From NCBI RefSeq assembly GCF_018402285.1, contig NZ_JAGYJH010000003.1, positions 496,001 through 560,000 on the forward strand: a stretch of DNA of 64,000 bases. The letters run 5' to 3'. How positions within the stretch are numbered: the stretch's first letter is position 1; every line of letters begins with the position of its first letter. Origin of the DNA: Hyphomonas sp. Its GTDB lineage: Bacteria > Pseudomonadota > Alphaproteobacteria > Caulobacterales > Hyphomonadaceae. The notes beneath the pieces were generated by a model. It did no database searches. It was not told the origin of the DNA and saw only the letters and a program-made list of their open reading frames with translations. Below, piece by piece: positions 47,654-56,790 of the stretch. A program made the position numbers and the translations under genes.

Positions 47654-48196
47654 ATGCCGATCGGCCCTGTGCTGCAAACCCCGCGCCTCATCCTGCGCCC
47701 TCCGCAGGCGGAAGACTTTGATGGCTTCTGCGCGCTCGCGGCAGATCCCCAAGCCTCCCGTTTCATTGGCGGGGTGCAGCCGCGCGAAAGCGTCTGGCGC
47801 GCCCTCTGCACGGTCACTGGTGCCTGGTCGATCCGGGGCTTTTCCATGTTCTCGGTCATCGAGAAGGAGACCGGTCATTGGATCGGCCGGCTCGGCCCGT
47901 GGCAACCTGATGGCTGGCCCGGCACGGAAGTCGGCTGGGGGCTTCTGAAATCTGCCTGGGGGAAGGGGTATGCCCTCGAAGGGGCGTCTGCGGCCATGGA
48001 CTATGCCGTCGATATTCTGGGTTGGAATGAGATCATCCACTGCATCGAAGCCGAGAATGCGCCGTCGATCAGGGTGGCTGAGCGCCTAGGGTCGGCCAAG
48101 CTGCGCGTCTCACCTGCGCCGCCGCCTTTCAAGGATGTGGTCTGGGAGATCTATGGTCAGTCGGCGGATGACTGGCGCGCCCGTCGAGGCGCATGA
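47654..48196 (+). CDS. GNAT family N-acetyltransferase (RimJ/RimL type)
   Basis: A 180-aa acetyltransferase. The N-terminal TPRLILRPPQAEDFDGF is the RimJ/RimL-like opening. The acetyl-CoA loop region is GWGLLKSAWGKGYALEGA, and the ENAPSIRVAERLG segment completes the fold. Its target is unknown. It closes the mdh-ABM-GNAT run and is followed by a hairpin. Confidence 0.9.
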   Translation: MPIGPVLQTPRLILRPPQAEDFDGFCALAADPQASRFIGGVQPRESVWRALCTVTGAWSIRGFSMFSVIEKETGHWIGRLGPWQPDGWPGTEVGWGLLKSAWGKGYALEGASAAMDYAVDILGWNEIIHCIEAENAPSIRVAERLGSAKLRVSPAPPPFKDVVWEIYGQSADDWRARRGA

Positions 48197-48201
48197 GATA
48201 A

Positions 48202-48235
48202 GGCGCAGGGCAAACCCTGTGCCTGGTTTGTTTCT
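48202..48235 (+). terminator. hairpin terminator after the GNAT gene
   Basis: GGCGCAGGG (48202-48210) pairs with CCCTGTGCC around CAAA, with one wobble. The T-rich TGGTTTGTTT follows. It lies between convergent genes. Confidence 0.72.
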
Positions 48236-48254
48236 CGTACAGTCTTAGCCCGGA

Positions 48255-48551
48255 CTACCGGGCAACCATTGCGCAATCATCGTCCTTGTCGGGGTCGAGG
48301 TCGTATTTCAGGATGTCGCCGGTGCGGCTGTGAAGGTCGATTTCCAGCTCGCGCCCATCGGCGCTGCAGCCTTCGATTTCCCATTCGCCATCGTCCAGTT
48401 CAGCTTCCAGAACATGGGCCATGCCCTGCTTGGCGGCGATTTCAATCGCCTGTTCGCGGATGAGCAGGTCACCGGTCATTCCTTGCGCCAGGGCGAAGGG
48501 CACAGGCGCGGCGAGCGCAATGGCGATCAGGGCGGCGGAAATGATTTTCAT
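48255..48551 (-). CDS. PepSY-domain exported protein A
   Basis: A 98-aa protein with a clear signal peptide (cleavage near FALAQG) and one PepSY domain. The motif GEWEIEGCSADGRELEIDLH with the acidic DPDKDDD tail matches the family. PepSY proteins of this size are periplasmic and often change with metals or cell-envelope signals, but no activity is established. A sister gene lies about 120 bp upstream on the same strand. Confidence 0.85.
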   Translation of the reverse strand: MKIISAALIAIALAAPVPFALAQGMTGDLLIREQAIEIAAKQGMAHVLEAELDDGEWEIEGCSADGRELEIDLHSRTGDILKYDLDPDKDDDCAMVAR

Positions 48552-48669
48552 GGGGAACTCTTTGCAGTGTTCTGTTGGTTTAACGCCATGAGAAGGCTGG
48601 GGTTCCGGGCGGATGTGAAAAGGGGAGGAACCCATCCGCCCGGCCCGTTGCTGAGGGCGGGGTCAGCCC

Positions 48670-48978
48670 TCAGCAATCACCGTCGTCATCATCGACGTCG
48701 AGTTCGAGAATTTCGCCGGTGCGTCCATCGATATCGATCTCGATTTCCTGGCCATTGCGGGTGCAGCCTTCCAGCTCCCATTTGCCGTCATCGCGGTCGC
48801 CTTCCTTGATGCGCGTCATGCCTTCAGCCCGGGCGATGTGAACCGCCTCGTCGCGCGAGATCGTATAGACGCGCTCGCTGCCGGCGCGGCGATAGCTGTC
48901 GTCATCATCGGCCAAGGCCAGCGGGGCAGGGGCAGCCAACATCAGCAGGGCGAGAGAGGCACTCATCAGGGTTTTCAT
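48670..48978 (-). CDS. PepSY-domain exported protein B
   Basis: A 102-aa paralogue of the neighbouring gene. It has a signal peptide (cleavage near LALADD), then KWELEGCTRNGQEIEIDIDG and a very acidic end (DDDDGDC) that could bind metal ions. The WE(L/I)EGC motif is shared with the 98-aa sister. The pair looks like a tandem duplication and may be one transcript. Confidence 0.85.
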   Translation of the reverse strand: MKTLMSASLALLMLAAPAPLALADDDDSYRRAGSERVYTISRDEAVHIARAEGMTRIKEGDRDDGKWELEGCTRNGQEIEIDIDGRTGEILELDVDDDDGDC

Positions 48979-49140
48979 CGGTTTGTCGTCCTTCGGGGTT
49001 TTGGGGTGGCTCTTTCGGGGAACTGAAGGCGGGTTTGCCTGACAGGGCCTGAGCGCGCCCTGACACCGGCTGTCAGGGCTCTGTCAGTTTGACTAAGAGG
49101 CTTGCCCGCAGGCCTGCTGCCTGCAACTCAGGGGGTCAGG

Positions 49141-49712
49141 ATGGAGATAGACCGCCAGTTCAGCCCCGACGCGGAAACGCGGATCGGCGACGCCCTGGAA
49201 GCCGCGCTCGAAGCGCTGCGCCTCGCGCGGCGTGAGCTCGCTGACGCCGCTGAAGATCCCGGCGCCGCTGGCGCTGGGTTGCCCTCGGCCTTGTCAGCGC
49301 GCTTCAGGCTTCGCTCGTGGCCGCCTTGTCGGGCTATGCCTCCGCAAGCATAGAAGACGTGGTCAATCCCTCCCAGACCGACCGGGTCGCGCCGGTCTCG
49401 CTCCTGCTCCGCCGGGCAAGGTCATCGGAGTATTTGAACCCGCCCGAGCGGCTTGAGCTGACACGGTCGCAGCTTGCCCGCCTCGAGGATCTCGTGGCGA
49501 TGCGAAACGCTGCCGTCCATGGCCTCGGCTTTCAACTCCCCGCGCATCCCCGCCAGGCGGCCAAGTCGGCCGCCGGTGTCATCAAGCATCTGATCCTTGA
49601 CCATCCGGCGTTTGAGGTGGCCGGATTTGTCCTCTTTTTGTCACTGATTGGCCGGGAATTGACCCTCCTTGGCACCGAGCTGGACGCGAATGGATCCGGA
49701 AATACTCCGTGA
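49141..49712 (+). pseudogene. hypothetical gene with a one-base frameshift
   Basis: The frame from ATG 49141 (DRQFSPDAETRIGDALEAAL...) runs out at a stop near 49351. The other frame gives a sensible continuation (RWVALGLVSALQASLVAAL, then SGYASASIEDV) to 49712. A single-base indel near 49260-49275 joins them into one protein of about 190 aa with alternating helices. It may be a sequencing error or a recent mutation. The family is not recognised. The gene lies directly before envC. Confidence 0.68.
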
Positions 49713-49751
49713 TTAACGTCAAAGTGACGCCTGCTGGCGCATCTCTCGCCC

Positions 49752-50969
49752 ATGCGATTTTTCCGCCCCCTGGTCCTTTCCTGCCTTGCGCTCGCCCTGA
49801 CGGCAGCCGGGCCGGATACATTTACCAGGCAGGACCTTGAGGCGCTGGAAACAGAAAAACGCGCCGCCGAGCAGAAACTTGAACAACTTCAGGCTACTGG
49901 CGAGACAGCCGCCCGCGACCTCCAGTCGCTTGACCAGGATCTCCTCGCCGCCGCCGCCGAAGCTCTGCGCCGCGAAGAGCAAGCCGTCTCTGCCGAAAAG
50001 GCGCTCATCGACCTGTCGGTCGAGCGGGAGCGCGCCGCCGCTCAACTCCTTGAAAACGAAGAAACTTATGAAGACCTGATCGCCGCGCTTGTCGCGGCCA
50101 ACCGTCGGCGCCCACCGGCGCTGGTGGTCTCGCCCGGCCAGTCCGGCACCGCCATCCGCCGCGCGATCCTGATGCAGGCGACCTTGCCAGAGCTCAATGC
50201 CCGCGCCGATCGGATATCCGGGGAGATCGCCGCGCTCAACCGGCTGGAAGACCAGATCCTCACAGAGCAGGCTCGCCTTGAAGCCGCAGAGGCGACCATC
50301 GCCTTGAAAAAAGCAGAAATTGAGCAGCTCGCCGCAGCCAAGCGCAACCAGTATGAGGGCCTTTCCGGGGATGTGGCGGCTCTCAAAAGCCGGGCTGAAA
50401 AGCTTGGCCGGGAAGCTGATACCCTGAGGGATCTGCTGGCGGCGCTGGAGACCAACGCGCCTTCCGCCCCGGGCGTCAAACCCAGCCAGCGCCCGCAACT
50501 GGCTGCGCTCAAGCCTGCCCCGAAAGGCACGCCAGCGGTCAAAGCCGCCACTGTGAAGACGTCCTTCAAGCCGCTCGGAAGATCGGCCCTCGGCGGCCTC
50601 CTCCAGCCGGTTGCAGGGGTTGTCCTCCATCGCTTTGGAGACAAGCTTTCTGGTGGCAGCACAGCAGAATGGATCAGTTTCGAAACCCGCTCGGAAGCCC
50701 AGGTCATCGCTCCCGCCGGGGGGACAGTCGAATACGCACGGCCCTTTCGCAGCTATGGCTCGATGCTGATTTTGCGCACAAGCGACGGCTACAATGTTAT
50801 ACTTACCGGCATGAGCCGGATTTATGTATCCGAAGGCCAGTCCGTAACTGCCGGAGAGCCGGTAGGTTTGATGCCTGACCGCACAGACCCTCCCCCTGAA
50901 CTGACGCTGGAATTAAGGCTTGGCGACAGGGTGCTTAATCCTGCAGAGTGGATGGCGCGTGGCGGCTGA
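49752..50969 (+). CDS. EnvC-like murein hydrolase activator
   Basis: A 405-aa exported protein with a signal peptide. A long coiled coil fills about residues 20-240, and a C-terminal LytM/M23-like domain follows (about 295-405). The domain has the fold (VIAPAGGTVEYARPFRSYGS, ISGQ-like EGQSVTAGEPVG) but lacks the His/Asp zinc ligands: TSDGYNVILT and PELTLELR stand where active enzymes have histidines. This is as in EnvC, which activates amidases for daughter-cell separation. ctpA follows 32 bp later. Confidence 0.88.
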   Translation: MRFFRPLVLSCLALALTAAGPDTFTRQDLEALETEKRAAEQKLEQLQATGETAARDLQSLDQDLLAAAAEALRREEQAVSAEKALIDLSVERERAAAQLLENEETYEDLIAALVAANRRRPPALVVSPGQSGTAIRRAILMQATLPELNARADRISGEIAALNRLEDQILTEQARLEAAEATIALKKAEIEQLAAAKRNQYEGLSGDVAALKSRAEKLGREADTLRDLLAALETNAPSAPGVKPSQRPQLAALKPAPKGTPAVKAATVKTSFKPLGRSALGGLLQPVAGVVLHRFGDKLSGGSTAEWISFETRSEAQVIAPAGGTVEYARPFRSYGSMLILRTSDGYNVILTGMSRIYVSEGQSVTAGEPVGLMPDRTDPPPELTLELRLGDRVLNPAEWMARGG

Positions 50970-51001
50970 TCCGCCGTGTGAGGATGAAGATGGAGTGGAA
51001 T

Positions 51002-52348
51002 ATGCGATCATTGCTGACCGGAACGGCCCTGGGCGGAGTTCTGGGGGCGTTGGCGGTGGGCTTCGCAGCGATGGCCTGGCCTCAGGGACAGGACCAGGCG
51101 GCGCCGGCAGACCCCCGTGTTGCTACCTATCAGCAAATCGAACTGTTCGCGGAAATCTTCGCGCGCGCGCAGCGTGACTACGTTGTCCCGATTGATGAGC
51201 GCGAAGCAATGGAGTCGGCCATCAATGGTATGCTCACCTCGCTCGACCCTCATTCCAGCTACATGGACCCGGAAGATTTCCGCTCCCTTCAGGTACAGAC
51301 CTCCGGCGAGTATGGTGGTCTCGGCATCGAAGTAACGATGGAAGACGGCTTCGTGAAGGTCATCTCGCCAATCGACGATACGCCTGCCGCCCGCGCGGGC
51401 ATCCAGCCGGGAGACTACATCACCGAGATCAACGGCAAGCCGATCATCGGTCAGACCCTGAACGAAGCCGTCAGGGAAATGCGCGGCGAGAAGGGTACTG
51501 AGATCGAGATCACCATCCTGCGCGAAGGTGTTGATCCTTTCCAGGTGAAGCTGGTGCGCGACGTGGTGCAGCAGAAATCCGTGACCTGGAAGGAAGAGGC
51601 AAACAACATCGCCTATATCAGGGTCTCAACCTTCAATGAGCGCACAGGCGCCCTGCTTGAAGAAGCGGTCGAAGGGATCAACCGTGACATCGGGCCGAAA
51701 CCGGCCGGTATCGTGCTGGACCTGCGCAACAATGGCGGCGGACTGCTCGATGAAGCCGTAAAAGTGTCCGACTTCTTTCTCTCCGGCGGCGAGGTCGTCT
51801 CGACTCAGGGCCGGCGCCCGATTGATGTCGAGCGCCGCAACGCAACTAAGGCTGAAGTCTTCAAGGGCGTTCCGGTGGTCGTGCTTATCAATGGCGGGTC
51901 GGCGTCCGCGTCAGAAATCGTTGCCGGCGCGCTGCAGGATCGCGGCCGCGCGCTCGTCGTTGGCACCACAAGCTTCGGCAAGGGGTCGGTTCAGTCGGTC
52001 ATCCCGCTGGGCGCCGATCGCGGCGCCATCCGCCTTACGACCGCCCGCTACTACACCCCGTCGGGCCGCTCCATCCAGGCGCTCGGCATCGAACCGGACA
52101 TCATGGTCACCCCGGTGCGCCTCACCGAAGAGGAACTCGCCCGGATCCAGCGTTTCTCCGAGGCAGACCTGCCCCACGCACTTACCAACGAGTCCGGCAT
52201 TGAGCGGGAGAAGCTGCGCATGCCGGACGAGCAACCACCCGAAGGCTATGAAGGCGAAGACTTCCAGCTTGAGCGCGCCATGCAGCTCCTGGGAGAAGGG
52301 CGGGCGTCTGCTTCACAGCTCGCTATGCAGGCTGACAAGGCCGGTTAA
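51002..52348 (+). CDS. ctpA: carboxyl-terminal processing protease (S41)
   Basis: A 448-aa periplasmic serine protease. The N-terminal signal-anchor is followed by a PDZ domain (GGLGIEVTMEDGFVKVISPI, region about 95-180) and the S41 catalytic domain. The Ser segment is NGGSASASEI and the Lys segment SFGKGSVQS. I prefer the ATG at 51002, with GGAG 6 bp upstream; starts at 50984 or 50948 are possible. It follows envC closely, as in many Alphaproteobacteria. Confidence 0.93.
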   Translation: MRSLLTGTALGGVLGALAVGFAAMAWPQGQDQAAPADPRVATYQQIELFAEIFARAQRDYVVPIDEREAMESAINGMLTSLDPHSSYMDPEDFRSLQVQTSGEYGGLGIEVTMEDGFVKVISPIDDTPAARAGIQPGDYITEINGKPIIGQTLNEAVREMRGEKGTEIEITILREGVDPFQVKLVRDVVQQKSVTWKEEANNIAYIRVSTFNERTGALLEEAVEGINRDIGPKPAGIVLDLRNNGGGLLDEAVKVSDFFLSGGEVVSTQGRRPIDVERRNATKAEVFKGVPVVVLINGGSASASEIVAGALQDRGRALVVGTTSFGKGSVQSVIPLGADRGAIRLTTARYYTPSGRSIQALGIEPDIMVTPVRLTEEELARIQRFSEADLPHALTNESGIEREKLRMPDEQPPEGYEGEDFQLERAMQLLGEGRASASQLAMQADKAG

Positions 52349-52474
52349 CGAATTCCACTGCATAAAGGCGCAATTCCTTGCCAGAGGGTAAGCATCTGTT
52401 TGCCTCCTGTTAACCCTGCCCGGCCATCCTGAGCGTTGCTTTCCCGCAGCCACCGGATGATGTGAGGTCGATAC

Positions 52475-53773
52475 ATGGGTTACCGGCAGTCAGAGCCGTC
52501 GCCGCTCAAATCCGGCCTTGTTCATGCTGGCATGAGCCTCAGCGTATTCGGCGGCCTGGCCCTCGCCCTTGGCGCAGGCGTTCATGTCGTTGCAGATCCC
52601 GCAGCCGCCGGCCCGCGTCAAACCATTGCCCTTTTCGGCGCAGCGGCCGGCGATGCCGACGATCGCGGTGGCCAATTCGCGAGCCTTGAGGCCGCTGACT
52701 ATGCGGAAGATTATGCGCCCACAGGCTATTCGGCATCCACCGGGACCGATCTTACCTACACCGAACTCGACGGCGACGGGATGCGTATTGACATCACCGG
52801 CGGCCAGGGTGGCCCAGCACTTGCGCCTGCTGCCGGCGTCCGGATCAACGGCCGCTTGGTGCAGCCAGGACAGTCTTTTGGTGAAGTGCGCTCCGGGGCC
52901 CCGGCCGGTGCGGCCGAAGCGGCTGCCCCGGTCAAGCTGAACGCGGCAGGCGCGGCTCCCAAGGCAGCCAGCAAGGCACCGGCCGACACTTACGCCCGTC
53001 CCTTTTCCAATCCGGAAGGCCACCCCATTGTCTCGCTGGTCATCGGCGGCCTTGGGATCAACTCGACCCAGACCAAGCTCGCCATCGATACGCTTCCCGC
53101 CGACGTGACGCTGTCTTTTGCGCCCGACGCCAAGCGTCTGGACTACTGGATCAAGACCGCGCGGGAAGATGGCCATGAAGTGCTGATCGAAGTGCCGATG
53201 GAAGCCTATGAGTATGGCCGGATGCGCATGCATTCCGACACGCTCATCGCAGGCGCCGACAGCAAGGCCAACCTCGCCCGGCTCGATCAGGTTCTTGGCC
53301 GTGCAATTGGCTATTTCGGTGTCATCAACTATCAGGGCGCCAAGTTTGGCGCCGATGCAGACTCAGTTGACCCGGTTTTCGACGTGCTGGCAGAGCGCGG
53401 TCTCGCCTTCATTGACGATGGCAGCGTCCACAAGGCCACCTTCGGCCAGGTCGCAGACACCAAGGGCCTGCGCTTTGCCCGCGCCGCCGGCCCGGTCGAT
53501 ACGCGCCAGTCGCCCCAGGACATCGCCGCAGAGCTTATGGAGCTTGAGACGATCGCCCGGGAACATGGCGGCGCCATCGGGGCAGGCTTTGCTTTTCCAG
53601 TGACCATAGAAGCGGCCTCCCTCTGGATCGACACGCTTGAAGAAAAGGGGCTGGTGCTTGCGCCGGTCTCGGCTCTTGTGCCAGCTTCTGCGCCGGTCGC
53701 CCTGCCTATGGCGGAACGTCGCGAGCTTCGCACTGGAAGCGTAGCCAAGGCTGGTCTAAAAACCGGCGGGTGA
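52475..53773 (+). CDS. divergent polysaccharide deacetylase family protein
   Basis: A 432-aa protein. An N-terminal membrane anchor is followed by a low-complexity Ala/Pro/Gly linker (about 50-165). The deacetylase-like domain then starts at HPIVSLVIGGLGINSTQTK. The aspartates of true deacetylases are replaced (IGGLG), a usual state in this divergent group. Members sit beside ctpA and envC and are thought to work in cell-wall turnover or division. Its stop overlaps rppH by 4 bp. Confidence 0.88.
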   Translation: MGYRQSEPSPLKSGLVHAGMSLSVFGGLALALGAGVHVVADPAAAGPRQTIALFGAAAGDADDRGGQFASLEAADYAEDYAPTGYSASTGTDLTYTELDGDGMRIDITGGQGGPALAPAAGVRINGRLVQPGQSFGEVRSGAPAGAAEAAAPVKLNAAGAAPKAASKAPADTYARPFSNPEGHPIVSLVIGGLGINSTQTKLAIDTLPADVTLSFAPDAKRLDYWIKTAREDGHEVLIEVPMEAYEYGRMRMHSDTLIAGADSKANLARLDQVLGRAIGYFGVINYQGAKFGADADSVDPVFDVLAERGLAFIDDGSVHKATFGQVADTKGLRFARAAGPVDTRQSPQDIAAELMELETIAREHGGAIGAGFAFPVTIEAASLWIDTLEEKGLVLAPVSALVPASAPVALPMAERRELRTGSVAKAGLKTGG

Positions 53774-54285
53774 CCCAGCCAAAACTCGACCCTCAACTTT
53801 ATCGCGCCAATGTCGGCCTCGCGATGTTCTCCAAGGCCGGGCACGTCTTCATTGGTCGCCGCATCAATGGGCGCGGCCCATTCCAGTGGCAGATGCCCCA
53901 GGGCGGCGTTGATCCGGGCGAAGACCCGCTGACTGGTGCGCTGCGGGAGCTGGAAGAGGAAATCGGTGTCCCGGCCAAGCTCGTGGATGTCCTCGAAGAG
54001 ACCAGCGACTGGCTCTATTATGATTTTCCGCCCGACCTGAAAAAGCGCATGCCCGGGCCCTATCTTGGCCAGCGGCAGAAATGGTTCGCCTTCCGGTTCA
54101 AGGGGTCTGACAGCGATGTGCGCCTTGATCGCCACACGCCCGAGTTTGACGCCTGGCGCTGGGCGCCGCTCGACGAGACGCCGGATCTGATCGTGCCGTT
54201 CAAGCGGCCCGTCTATCTTGAAGTGGCAACCCGTTTCCGGACATGGACAGACCCCGTGCTGCCGGGCAGGGTGCCGCAGGGCTGA
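53770..54285 (+). CDS. rppH: RNA pyrophosphohydrolase
   Basis: A 171-aa Nudix hydrolase that removes pyrophosphate from RNA 5' ends to start decay. The Nudix box is GGVDPGEDPLTGALRELEEE, ending in IGV. The QMPQGG segment before it and the RQKWFAFRF strand are RppH marks. The start is GTG, overlapping the deacetylase gene by 4 bp. Confidence 0.92.
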   Translation: MTQPKLDPQLYRANVGLAMFSKAGHVFIGRRINGRGPFQWQMPQGGVDPGEDPLTGALRELEEEIGVPAKLVDVLEETSDWLYYDFPPDLKKRMPGPYLGQRQKWFAFRFKGSDSDVRLDRHTPEFDAWRWAPLDETPDLIVPFKRPVYLEVATRFRTWTDPVLPGRVPQG

Positions 54286-54305
54286 GCCACAAAAGGGTAG
54301 GGGAC

Positions 54306-55067
54306 ATGCGCCAACTTCTGATGATCCACGGCATCGGCTGTGATGGCTCGGCCTGGGGCACGATGCGGCCGCTATTTGAGGCAGCTGGCTGGACCTGCCA
54401 TGCGCCGACCCTCTTTCCGGACCAGCGGCTTCCGGAAAATCCACCGTCCAGTCTCTCTGATCTTGGGCTTCAGGATTATATCGCCGCCATGCAGACCGAG
54501 GTCCAGCGCATCGCCCGGGAAACCGGCGCGAAGCCCGCCGTGATCGGACATTCCATGGGCGGGCTGATTGCGCAGGCGCTGGCCGAAAGCGGCGACGTCG
54601 CAAGGGCTGTTTTCCTGACCCCCGCGCAGACCAAGGACTGCGCGGTGATCGGCCCATCGGTCGCCTGGACCTTCTTCAACGTCATCGTCTCGCAGGACCG
54701 AAAGAAAGCGCACAAGGTCTGGAAGACCGGCTTCCGCTACGGCGTCCTCAACTGTGTGCCCAAGGGGCGGCATGAGGAAATCTATGCCGGGGCCCTCTAC
54801 GATTCCGGAAAGGTGTACGGCGACATCAGCGATGGCATCGAGATTGACGCCGCGAAGATCACCGTCCCCACCCTGACGATCGCAGCTACGAAGGACCGTG
54901 CCACACTGGCGAAGGCCGTGCGCAAGGTCGCTGCAAAATATGCCGCGAGCCCGGTCCCGGGAGACTTCCTCGAATACAAGCAGCACGCCCACTGGATCAT
55001 CGACGAGCCGGGAACGGACAAGGTCGTGGCGGATATTTCCGCCTGGCTGGAGAAAGCCGGGACATGA
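54306..55067 (+). CDS. alpha/beta hydrolase
   Basis: A 253-aa serine hydrolase. The oxyanion strand is LLMIHGIGCDGSAW, the nucleophile elbow is GHSMGGL, and a C-terminal His lies in KQHAHWIIDEPG. The substrate is unknown. The ATG at 54306 is used since homology starts there. It overlaps the aminotransferase gene by 4 bp. Confidence 0.9.
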   Translation: MRQLLMIHGIGCDGSAWGTMRPLFEAAGWTCHAPTLFPDQRLPENPPSSLSDLGLQDYIAAMQTEVQRIARETGAKPAVIGHSMGGLIAQALAESGDVARAVFLTPAQTKDCAVIGPSVAWTFFNVIVSQDRKKAHKVWKTGFRYGVLNCVPKGRHEEIYAGALYDSGKVYGDISDGIEIDAAKITVPTLTIAATKDRATLAKAVRKVAAKYAASPVPGDFLEYKQHAHWIIDEPGTDKVVADISAWLEKAGT

Positions 55068-55996
55068 TTGAGCAGGAAGAGGGCCACGGCGTCCATGACT
55101 ATCTTACCGATCCGCGCAACGCCGGTGTTCTGATATCCGTAAACGGAGCGCTGAAGAAGCGGAACGAGGCGGTCGTGTCGGTGTTTGATTCCGGCTACCT
55201 GCTGGGGGACGGCGTTTGGGAAGGGCTGCGCGTGATGAATGGCGGCGTTGCGTTCCTCCCAGAGCATCTCAAGCGGCTCTATGCCGGGGCCAAGACCATC
55301 GACATGGACATCGGCCTGACGCGCGAGGAGCTCACCGCGCGCCTGATGGACTGCCTTAAGGCCAACGGCATGACAGACGGGGTGCACATCCGCCTCATGG
55401 TCACCCGCGGCATCAAGAAGACGCCCTATCAGGGTCCGCGCTTCACCATCGGCTCGGCCACAATCGTTATCATCCCGGAATACAAGGCCCCGGTTCCTGC
55501 CGTGATCGAGAAGGGCGTCTCCCTGTTCACGGTACATGTCCGCCGCACTGGCCCGGCCGAGCAGGACCAGAAGCTCAACTCCCATTCCAAGCTCAACTGC
55601 ATCATGGCCTGCATCCAGGCCGACAAGGCGGGCGCCGACGAAGCCCTGATGCTGGATCCGGCCGGCTTTGTCGCCACCTGCAACTCGACGCATTTCTTCA
55701 TCGTCCGGGACGGCGAAGTCTGGACCAGCCTGCCTGAATACTGCCTTGGCGGCATCACACGCGGCAACATCATCCGGGTTTGCCGTGAAGCCGGCATCCC
55801 GGTCTTTGAAAAGCGCTTCTCCCTGTTTGACGTCTATTCGGCAGACGAAGCCTTCATCACCGGAACTTTTGCCGGCGTCACCCCCGTGCGCGAGGTGGAC
55901 GGGCGCGTCATCGAGCAGAAGGACGGACCTGTCTCCCGACGCATTCGGGAACTTTACAAGATGCTACAGGCAAACAGCCTGACGCCGGTATCCTGA
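55064..55996 (+). CDS. class IV aminotransferase
   Basis: A 310-aa PLP enzyme of the branched-chain/D-amino-acid transaminase class. The PLP lysine is Lys176 in NSHSKLNC. The ADEALMLDPAGFVATCNSTH segment and the FITGTFAGVTPV phosphate loop are intact. The substrate could be branched-chain or D-amino acids, or aminodeoxychorismate-like. It is followed 11 bp later by the sulfotransferase-like gene. Confidence 0.9.
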   Translation: MIEQEEGHGVHDYLTDPRNAGVLISVNGALKKRNEAVVSVFDSGYLLGDGVWEGLRVMNGGVAFLPEHLKRLYAGAKTIDMDIGLTREELTARLMDCLKANGMTDGVHIRLMVTRGIKKTPYQGPRFTIGSATIVIIPEYKAPVPAVIEKGVSLFTVHVRRTGPAEQDQKLNSHSKLNCIMACIQADKAGADEALMLDPAGFVATCNSTHFFIVRDGEVWTSLPEYCLGGITRGNIIRVCREAGIPVFEKRFSLFDVYSADEAFITGTFAGVTPVREVDGRVIEQKDGPVSRRIRELYKMLQANSLTPVS

Positions 55997-56007
55997 GGGC
56001 CTGCCGC

Positions 56008-56727
56008 ATGCGGATTGCCATGTGGTCGGGGCCCCGGAACCTGTCGACAACGATGATGCGCGCCTTCGGTGCCCGGGCGGATGTCACGGCCATCGACGAG
56101 CCCTTCTATGCGGCCTATTTGGACCTGACGGGTCTTGGCCATCCGATGGTGGATGAAATCCTGGCGCGGCACGAGGCAGACCCCCAGAAAGTCATCGCGC
56201 ATCTGACCGGGCCAGTGCCGGATGGAAAGGCCGTCTTCTACCAGAAGCACATGACCCACCATATGCTGGAGGCCATCCCGATGGACTGGCTCGGCCGGAT
56301 AGAGCAGCATGTCGTCCTCATTCGCCATCCCGCGCGCGTTGTCGCCTCCTATTCGCGGAAGATGGAGCTGCTCAGCGCAGAGGTGATGGGGTTTCCCCAG
56401 CAGGAACGCCTTTGGGGACAGCTGACCGCAGCCAAAGGCGCCGCCCCGGCCGTGGTCGATGCTGACAATATACTGGCTGACCCCGAGGGGGTTCTCCGGC
56501 GCCTCTGCGCCGTCATCGGTCTGGACTGGGACAGCGCCATGCTCTCCTGGCCGTCCGGGCCGCGGCCGGAAGACGGCGCCTGGGCGCCGCATTGGTATGA
56601 CGCCGTCTGGCGCTCGACCGGGTTTGGCGCGCCGCCTGGTCCGTTGCCGGAGCTTTCCGGAGAGGCGGCCCAAATCGCACAAGGCGCCCTGCCGGGATAT
56701 GAGCGCCTGCTCGCCGCCCATGTCTGA
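56008..56727 (+). CDS. sulfotransferase-like protein
   Basis: A 239-aa protein with a PAPS-type P-loop start (MWSGPRNLSTTMMRAF) and a HPARVVASYSRK segment that matches the 3'-phosphate-binding region. Such proteins are often encoded next to class IV aminotransferases in Alphaproteobacteria; no substrate is proven. It ends in a hairpin shared with folE. Confidence 0.8.
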   Translation: MRIAMWSGPRNLSTTMMRAFGARADVTAIDEPFYAAYLDLTGLGHPMVDEILARHEADPQKVIAHLTGPVPDGKAVFYQKHMTHHMLEAIPMDWLGRIEQHVVLIRHPARVVASYSRKMELLSAEVMGFPQQERLWGQLTAAKGAAPAVVDADNILADPEGVLRRLCAVIGLDWDSAMLSWPSGPRPEDGAWAPHWYDAVWRSTGFGAPPGPLPELSGEAAQIAQGALPGYERLLAAHV

Positions 56728-56731
56728 GCCC

Positions 56732-56767
56732 AAAAGAAAACGCCCCACCGCGAGGCAGGGCGTTTCC
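56732..56767. terminator. terminator between the sulfotransferase-like gene and folE
   Basis: AAACGCCC (56738-56745) pairs with GGGCGTTT (56758-56765). The minus-strand reading continues into TTTTCTTTTG, so it serves folE best. It can also slow the plus-strand transcript. Confidence 0.75.
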
Positions 56768-56790
56768 GGAAATCTTTAGAGCGATTGAAA

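Noticed and set aside
53029..53060. Loss of catalytic aspartates in the polysaccharide deacetylase-like protein as a new mutation
   Set aside because: The IGGLG-type motif is usual in the alphaproteobacterial members of this divergent family, so it is not specific to this gene.
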